A stretch of 64,000 nt of DNA from Gerris lacustris (Eukaryota; Arthropoda; Insecta; Hemiptera; Gerridae), in the NCBI GenBank assembly GCA_951217055.1, contig OX578281.1, forward strand, positions 29,699,101 through 29,763,100, in the 5' to 3' direction. Every line of letters starts with the position of its first letter. Position 1 is the stretch's first letter. Both the position numbers and the translations under genes were made by a program. The notes under the pieces were generated by a model. That model saw only the letters and a list, made by a program, of their open reading frames with translations, searched no databases and was not told the DNA's origin. Positions 58,021-64,000 of this stretch are shown here, one piece after another.

Positions 58021-58068
58021 ATGGAGGTGTAGGAGGTACTTTTCTTGAAGTAAAGTATGTCGGTTCAA

Positions 58069-58251
58069 TTATCTGAAAAGACTATACATGTTTTTATACT
58101 CTTAAGGCCCCCATACACGGTCAAAATGTTTGCGCAAACATGATGTTTGACGTGTAGGGCCTAAATTTGCCCGACATCAGGTTTGCGCAAAATGATTGAA
58201 CGTGTATGGGGGCCTTAAGAGTATAAAAACATGCATAGTCTTTTCAGATGC
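58069..58251. mobile_element. Long palindrome with GGCCCCCATACACG ends
   Basis: The core element GGCCCCCATACACGGTCAAA at the left (58106) mirrors 'TTGAACGTGTATGGGGGCC' at the right (to 58214), flanked on both sides by TTAA. The inverted symmetry runs outward for about 35 more bases ('CTGAAAAGACTATACATGTT' and its complement), so the full arms are about 55 bp. Either a MITE inserted at the centre of an older palindrome, or the whole is one element. A further right-end copy, CGTGTATGGGGGCC, lies at 58278-58291. Confidence 0.75.
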
Positions 58252-58724
58252 ATTACTTTACCCACTACTTTATCAGACCGTGTATGGGGGCCTTTAGCCG
58301 CATAAAAATATTAAACATGTGAGGATTAGTATAATAATAAGTACAAATTTAAAATAATATGTTTGTAATTCTTGAAAATGTATAATAGTTTGAATATATA
58401 CTGAGACCATATCGCTCTTCCGGTGGAATATTAAATGAGGGCCTAAAAAACGGACCATAAATAATTAGAAATTGTATACATTAAAAAATAAATCATTACA
58501 TTACATTAGAAAATAGTGTAAGGTCTCTACATGATGCAAACTATCATTCCGACATCGTTCTATTGCACTTATTAGGTTTTTCAGATCATGATCATTGAAA
58601 CGTGTTTTCTTAATTTTACAAATGATTCCAGTTGCGTAGTTGTTCTACCGAAAGAGCAGTATTATTTTGAATTCTCTAAATGATATGATTTTAATCTGTG
58701 TTCATCTCGTATTCTCAAACACAG

Positions 58725-58830
58725 TTAAGACGATTTTGATTAAAAAAAAAATGTAATATAAAAAATCTAAATATGAATTTAAATGCGAATTTCAACCTTT
58801 ATCCTTTGTTTTTCGGGGGGAAAATAAATC
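58725..58830 (+). repeat. R1 fragment
   Basis: 'AAGACGATTTTGATTAAAAA' and 'AAATGCGAATTTCAACC', then 'TTTTTCGGGGGGAAAATAAA', match the middle of R1 weakly. Confidence 0.4.
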
Positions 58831-59630
58831 TATATTTATAATATATTAGATATTGATTATAGTTATTAATAAAAATAAATTTGTTCTTGTTGAAATTGAA
58901 ACATGAATGTCAAAGTTTGTTAAGAGTTCATAAACACCTAAATCGGTCATATATTTATTTTTTTTATTATTAAAATAGTCTCCTATAATAAAAAAATGAT
59001 ACTGGTTAGCTCGGCAGAGTTGTGAGTAAGTTATGTAAGTAGTAAAGAAAGCGATGAAAAATGTTAAGATTTTTTCTCCACTACTTTATTTGCGATCTTT
59101 TACTCAACCCATTTCACGGTCATTATTAATAATGGAATATTTTTGATTTCCATTGATTAAACGGTTTCTTCATTTATTGTTAGTGTTACAAGTAAACAGT
59201 TTAATACATTTGTATTTTTTTTTGTTTTTATATAAGGGTTATCTGGTTTCATGTGTAGATTATATGTACGATATGATTATGGTTTTCTAATTGCGAACAA
59301 AAATTATTCCATGTTGGTTATTTACTACAATTTAAACATCGTAGAAGAGGAAGTGTTTTTCATTCTTATTAATCTCAATGAATTTTTGTTCTCTTTAACA
59401 TTAATGAAAGATTATTTTCTTTGTTAAATCTATATATGAAATTATTTTTTATGCTAACAAAGAAGTCATACGACAAAATTTTCACAATTAGTACTCTGCT
59501 TCTAATAGCTAAGGAAATATAATTATTGTGTTACTCGACGAATAAATTATTTATTTCAATAATTGGTGGTTTATATTATCTATTTTATTATTATTAATTG
59601 ATATATACCTATATTATATTACCATTCTGA
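58831..59630. other. AT-rich sequence, nothing recognised
   Basis: Nothing recognised. Confidence 0.45.
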
Positions 59631-59634
59631 TATA

Positions 59635-60530
59635 TTGCTTCCGAGCTTATCGAAGGATTATGATCATTCTGAAAAACAATATACCTATTTCAATGTCTCC
59701 GAATTAAAACATGCCTTGACAGAAATTTGTTTCTGACATCAAGGAACATTTTTGGTTCCGTGTCTGTCTGTCTGTCGTCCCAACATTAACACCTAACCTA
59801 TACAAGTATACTCATGTCATTTTGAAGAAATATGGATGAATTGTCGCTCCTATCTGGTATATAAATAAATTGTGTATTGTCTAGTATGTACGTTATTATT
59901 AAATAATTTTCTATTATTTATTTCTCTTCGTAAAAATGTAATATCAGTTATATGCGTTACTTATATATGTTAATTTTAATTTGAGTTTAAAATTGGTTTG
60001 AAAATAGACTGCTAATTGGTTTGGCACATAGCTACCTCGCATCCTATCTCGTACTTTATTGATTTTATGCTTTTAGAAGCCATTTTTGTCTAATTTGTTT
60101 GTTTCCCCCGTTTTTTTAATCCGTCAAAATTGTTTTCTTTTTTTTTCATGAATTAAAGTACCAATTTAGCAAAAGTTAAAGAGCGCAGACTGTTCAAATT
60201 TATCTGGGGCTATCTGCGGGTTACTTTCGATAAACTATCAAAATTTCATACAAATCAGATAAGTGCTTATGAAGCTAAATAAAAGCGCAGATGGTTAAAA
60301 TTTATATTGGACCAACAATGAGCGAATTATGACCTACTATACAAATTTGATTAAAATCGGACAAGTAGTTTTTAAAATATGTTGGTTCGCATAAATTGAC
60401 CGACAGACAGACACGGAACCAAAAAACGGACACGGATTTCTGTTTTTGGAATTTTTGAAATCGGAGAATATATTTTCGTTCTTCAGAACGATCTCATAGC
60501 TTCCGTTACCTTCGGTAAGCTCGGAAGCAA
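59635..60530. repeat. Inverted pair of R2 repeats
   Basis: 'TTGCTTCCGAGCTTATCGAA' at 59635 is mirrored by 'TTCGGTAAGCTCGGAAGCAA' ending at 60530. The arms extend about 150 bp each: 'GATCATTCTGAAAAAC', 'GTCTCCGAATT', 'TTTCTGACATC' or its variant, and 'GGTTCCGTGTCTGTCTGTC'. The minus-strand copy is longer (to about 60045) and includes 'CTACTTGTCCGATTTTAATC' and AGTCTGCGCTC repeats. The pair could be two insertions or one foldback element of 896 bp. Confidence 0.7.
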
Positions 60531-61420
60531 AATAATAAATCTAAAATTGTTATTTTTATGTTTTGTTTAATTTCTTTTTAAATTTATAACATAGGGGTTG
60601 TTATTCTTCTTAGAACTGACTATTTTTATAATTATTATTATTTTAACTATTATTGATATACACTCAATCAATTATCAGATCTTGTTTTAATGAAATCAAG
60701 TTGTAATTACAAACAATTATGCTTTTATTTCAAACTGATTAACATGTAATTGTACCGTTATCGATCAGTTTGTTTGGTAGGTATATTTAAATATTTTTTT
60801 CCGATTTTAATTTCAAGTATATTTGAAGGTTAAATTCAATATTTAAAATTGTTTCTTAATTTGCATACTTACTTTGAATAAGAACTTGATTTTGACGGTA
60901 AAAAAATAAAATTAAGTTTAAAGTTTTCCCAGGAAATTTTTCGACATCGTAATTATTTCCGAGAATCTGCTAAAGGTAATACGATGTTAATTTTAACCAA
61001 CTTTAAATAGCTATCTGTGAACATTGATGTATACCATTTTTTAATTCATGAAACTAATATTTATAATATGTTTAAAGATTAATTAATTAGCTGTGATTAA
61101 TAATAGTAATAATTCTTTGAATTTGTAAATCCCTCAACATCTTGAAATTGAATTTATTTTCCGCAATATTTTTCAAAGCACCTACCTTATAATATATTTT
61201 TCCCCCTACATATTAAATGCAACGTATATGAGGTGGTAAGAAATGGCATTCCATAATCTGAATTAATCAGTTAATAATAAATATGATTGGAGGAAATGAT
61301 AAAAAATTTACCTCCGCAACCAATAATCGAACCGCGAACCCTAACGTTTTCCACTGATGTTATAACTTCTGGTCTGAAACTGAATAAACAATTTAATCAT
61401 TTAAATCTCTATGCACATGA
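60531..61420. other. AT-rich sequence with a B-box-like site
   Basis: 61317-61335 on the minus strand contains GGTTCGATTATTGG, a weak B box. Nothing else recognised. Confidence 0.35.
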
Positions 61421-61424
61421 ATTA

Positions 61425-61655
61425 GATTTTGTGTAAAATATTTTAAAATGTAATCCATTTAAATACGATGTATAATGTAACCATATAAGTAGTTTTCGCT
61501 ATAAATTCCCCGCCGTGGGGGAATAATTTTTATAGTAAATTTTGATAAAATGCTGAACTATAATACAATATAACCACAAAAACAATTAACAAACTATAAA
61601 CACTGGTCGAGGAAATAATATCCAAGTTATATCAGAAAGATTTTTTTAAATAATC
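61425..61655 (+). repeat. R1 fragment, 3' part
   Basis: 'ATTTTAAAATGTAATCCATT', 'ATTCCCCGCCGTGGGGGAAT', 'GTAAATTTTGATAAAATGCT' and 'AACTATAAACACTGGTCGAG' follow the R1 3' order. Confidence 0.6.
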
Positions 61656-63425
61656 TTATTTAAACTGGAATTCTCTTTTAGTTATTTCCATGACAGAGGG
61701 ATAAAGAAATCCCTTAAAGAAATTTGCTCTCAATGGTTTATTTTTTTATCTCTGACTTAAAAAATGTATATCATGATTTTGCTAATTTTATTTTTATGCA
61801 AACGAAAATAATGTCGGAAACTGTTAAAGTTAAGTAGTAATGGCTTAAATCCTGAATTTAAATTTATTTAGAAGTTGCCGTTTATTGGTGATTGTTTTGA
61901 TTTTACCTTGCTCCTACTAAAAAGCTTATAAAAGATAAAGAAATTAAAATGTATGTGACTTTTTTTTAACGTCAGTAAATAATTTATAAACTTTTACATA
62001 ATTATTCTTTTCCTTGTACACTTTGATGAATAGGACATAAGCTGTCATTTAAATTTTACTGAATATTAAAAAAATAAGCAAATGTAATAATTTAGGATGT
62101 CATTTGCGATATACGTGTATATTTAAAAAAAATGTATTAACTATTTAATTGGAATTTTTAATTTAGTGACATTAAATATAGGCAAGCGTGTTGAATATTT
62201 TTTTAAAACTAGCTTTTAACGTTTTTTTTCACTTAAAAGACATAAAAATAAAAAAATTAAATTAAGTAAAACTAATAATTTAAAAAAAAAAAAAAAAAAA
62301 AAAACCCTCAAAAAAGCGAGAGAAAAATGAAATTTAAAATAATTGCACAGTTTAGAGAAATAAAAATACCAAGATATGATTATATGTTTAGGCATGGAGC
62401 CAGAGAACATATGTCATTTCAAAATATAAAGAAGACATTAGTAATAAAGCAAACCATAGCCATAAATAATGAAATTAGTCTGTAATTAGGACTAAATATT
62501 GACTCGTTTGTTTTCTAAAACTGAATTACAGATGTATTAATTAAAAATTTAAACAGTTTTATTGTCTATGTAAATTTGTCGTTTTTTATGATTTTTAATT
62601 TTTTTTTCTATAGATAATTTATTTATGTTTTAGAAGTAGTTATTAAAGATCAAGTCGTAGCAGTAGGGTTTTTTTATTTAAAAAAAAGTTATTAAATCAT
62701 AATAATTATATTCTAGAGCCTGGATAATATACATGCTAACAGAATACCGTTTCAAAATTTTTACCCAACTACTATTATTATGCTCACCATATTTCAACGT
62801 TCCAAAATTCGTAAACACTGTGATTAAATGCTTTTGATCACAATGATTTTTATTTTTACTTTTGTTGTCTCTAAATTTTAAAATGTCATTAGCCAAAATG
62901 CGTTTTAAGGTTTAGACATCAGGAATAATGTTTCGTTCTTGACAGACCGACAGGATCAAAAATGTTGGTCTCTTAGTGGTTATTTGTCCGTCACATTTTT
63001 TTAAAAAACTACGTCTGATTTTAATGTAATCCCACAGGTATATTTCAAACTTCAACAAGATTTTCTTATTCTAATTTTTTTTCCTGTTCGTTTATATTTT
63101 AATTTTGTTAATATTGTATTTTAATTTTATTAGTAGCAGCATTTCGTGTTTTTCTGTGAAGTGTTTTATTTTTAATTTTTTTTTAATTAAACGATTTTTG
63201 AACTCTTGTTGTAGGACAATATTTCCTTTTCTATTCTTCTAACGAAAATATTTAATATTTGCAATTGATTCCGGAGGTATCGTCATGACGAATTTTCCAT
63301 ATAAATCGCCATCTTGAACCAAGATGACGGATCGTAAATTTTTCTTAGTGAGGTCTTAGCAGATTTATTTGTTTTCTTTCGACCGAGGCTTAATAATTAT
63401 CATATATGCTATAAGTAAAAGTAAA
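61656..63425. other. AT-rich sequence with one R2-like patch
   Basis: 62925-63060 resembles R2 ('GACATCAGGAATAATGTTTC', 'TTAAAAAACTACGTCTGATT'). Poly-A at 62282-62303. No gene recognised. Confidence 0.45.
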
Positions 63426-63430
63426 TTAAT

Positions 63431-63660
63431 GACTTCACTCAGGGCTGGATTTACGCAGGGGCCATGGGGGCCCGGGCCCCTGGCGGCAAATTTTCGAAGG
63501 TGGGAAAAGGCGGCAGAAACAAAAATAAAACAAAAATCATAAAACATATTTTTGAAGTGAAACTTCTTTGGCGGCGGTAGAGTGAATGCTTTCATACAGT
63601 GAAATCGTGTAACGAGGTTTGCGATTCGAGACTCGTCCAAGTGTAACATTTTTACAGATT
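63431..63660 (+). mobile_element. hAT-like left end without a visible partner
   Basis: 'CAGGGCTGGATTTACGCAGG' followed by GC-rich text ('CATGGGGGCCCGGGCCCCTG') is of the kind that starts many hAT elements (CAGGGCTGGATTTA). The matching right end (TAAATCCAGCCCTG) is not found before the window ends, so the element is truncated or runs past the edge. A 94-codon minus-strand frame across it has no recognisable motif. Confidence 0.5.
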
Positions 63661-63867
63661 AATTGTATTATATCTATTTTAAGACCAGCTAATCAAAACT
63701 AACATTTATTTTTATTGGAATAAATGTGGTTGCCTTAGCGTAGTAATATATATTTTTCAATTAAATTTCCCATAACCATTTCTTAATCCTGAAATTTCGT
63801 CAAAAAATGAAAGAGAGCAATGCATTCTAGAACTTAAGTTTCACTTCTAATGCGTGAGAGCCTCGCA

Positions 63868-63869
<2 letters not shown>

Positions 63870-63907
<38 letters not shown>
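63870..63907. repeat. Poly-T tract
   Basis: Run of about 38 T near the window end. No associated element body recognised. Confidence 0.9.
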
Positions 63908-63910
<3 letters not shown>

Positions 63911-64000
63911 TTGGACATTACAATATGACTCTTGTTAACAAAAAGTATAATATTTATTTATTTACTAATTGAACTTTTTTATCTTAATTGTCTAATTGTA

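Noticed and set aside
62205..62225. ACTAGC near 62208 as a fourth Helitron-like end
   Set aside because: No GC hairpin precedes the CTAG on the relevant strand.

Overview
The window is a gene-poor, AT-rich stretch of an animal nuclear genome. It holds no intact protein-coding gene, rRNA or functional tRNA gene that I can recognise. The open frames are short (143 codons at most), mostly lie in low-complexity or repeat DNA, and are mostly unlike known proteins. The mobile elements (a mariner transposase relic, Helitron-type ends, hAT-type and PIF/Harbinger-type elements, a 5S-rRNA-like segment, tRNA-like B boxes) and long (TA)n arrays suggest an invertebrate, most likely an arthropod. The species cannot be fixed from the sequence, and the organism call is an inference.

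Layout. 1-10 kb: copies of the main dispersed repeat (called R1 here) at 1-535 and 9530-10120, two tandem repeats, and several homopolymer and (TA)n tracts. 10-20 kb: a 1.1-kb composite repeat on the minus strand (11460-12605) with a 5S-rRNA-like segment, further R1 and R3 pieces, and two small inverted-repeat elements (14758-15127, 16281-16427). 20-31 kb: a strong splice-acceptor/donor junction at 21526/21527, a Helitron-like end at 22131, five (TA)n arrays and a MITE at 27025-27231. 31-37 kb: R1 copies, one of them split by a MITE, three perfect or near-perfect hairpins, and a pyrimidine-skewed CpG-rich block at 36120-36880. 37.7-44 kb: the densest mobile-element cluster, with an internally deleted mariner, a Harbinger-type MITE with a TAA target duplication, two Helitron-like ends, and a 1.4-kb Harbinger-type element whose empty target site is preserved in the repeat copy at 11.5-12.3 kb. 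44-54 kb: R1, R2 and R4 repeats, a hammerhead-like motif at 46766, and a second acceptor/donor junction at 49798/49799. 54-64 kb: a 1.9-kb hAT-like element with an 8-bp target duplication carrying a smaller hAT MITE that has its own 8-bp duplication, a long palindrome at 58069-58251, an inverted pair of R2 repeats, and a partnerless hAT-like end at 63431.

Interpretation. Two plus-strand sites 28.3 kb apart (21527 and 49799) have the same build: a polypyrimidine tract, AG joined directly to GTGAGT, and GTAAGT 51-53 nt further on. That is the layout of recursive-splicing ratchet points or of small cassette exons. With the lack of other exons, the simplest reading is that the window lies inside a very long intron of a plus-strand gene, colonised by many generations of mobile elements. 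RNA-seq would decide this.
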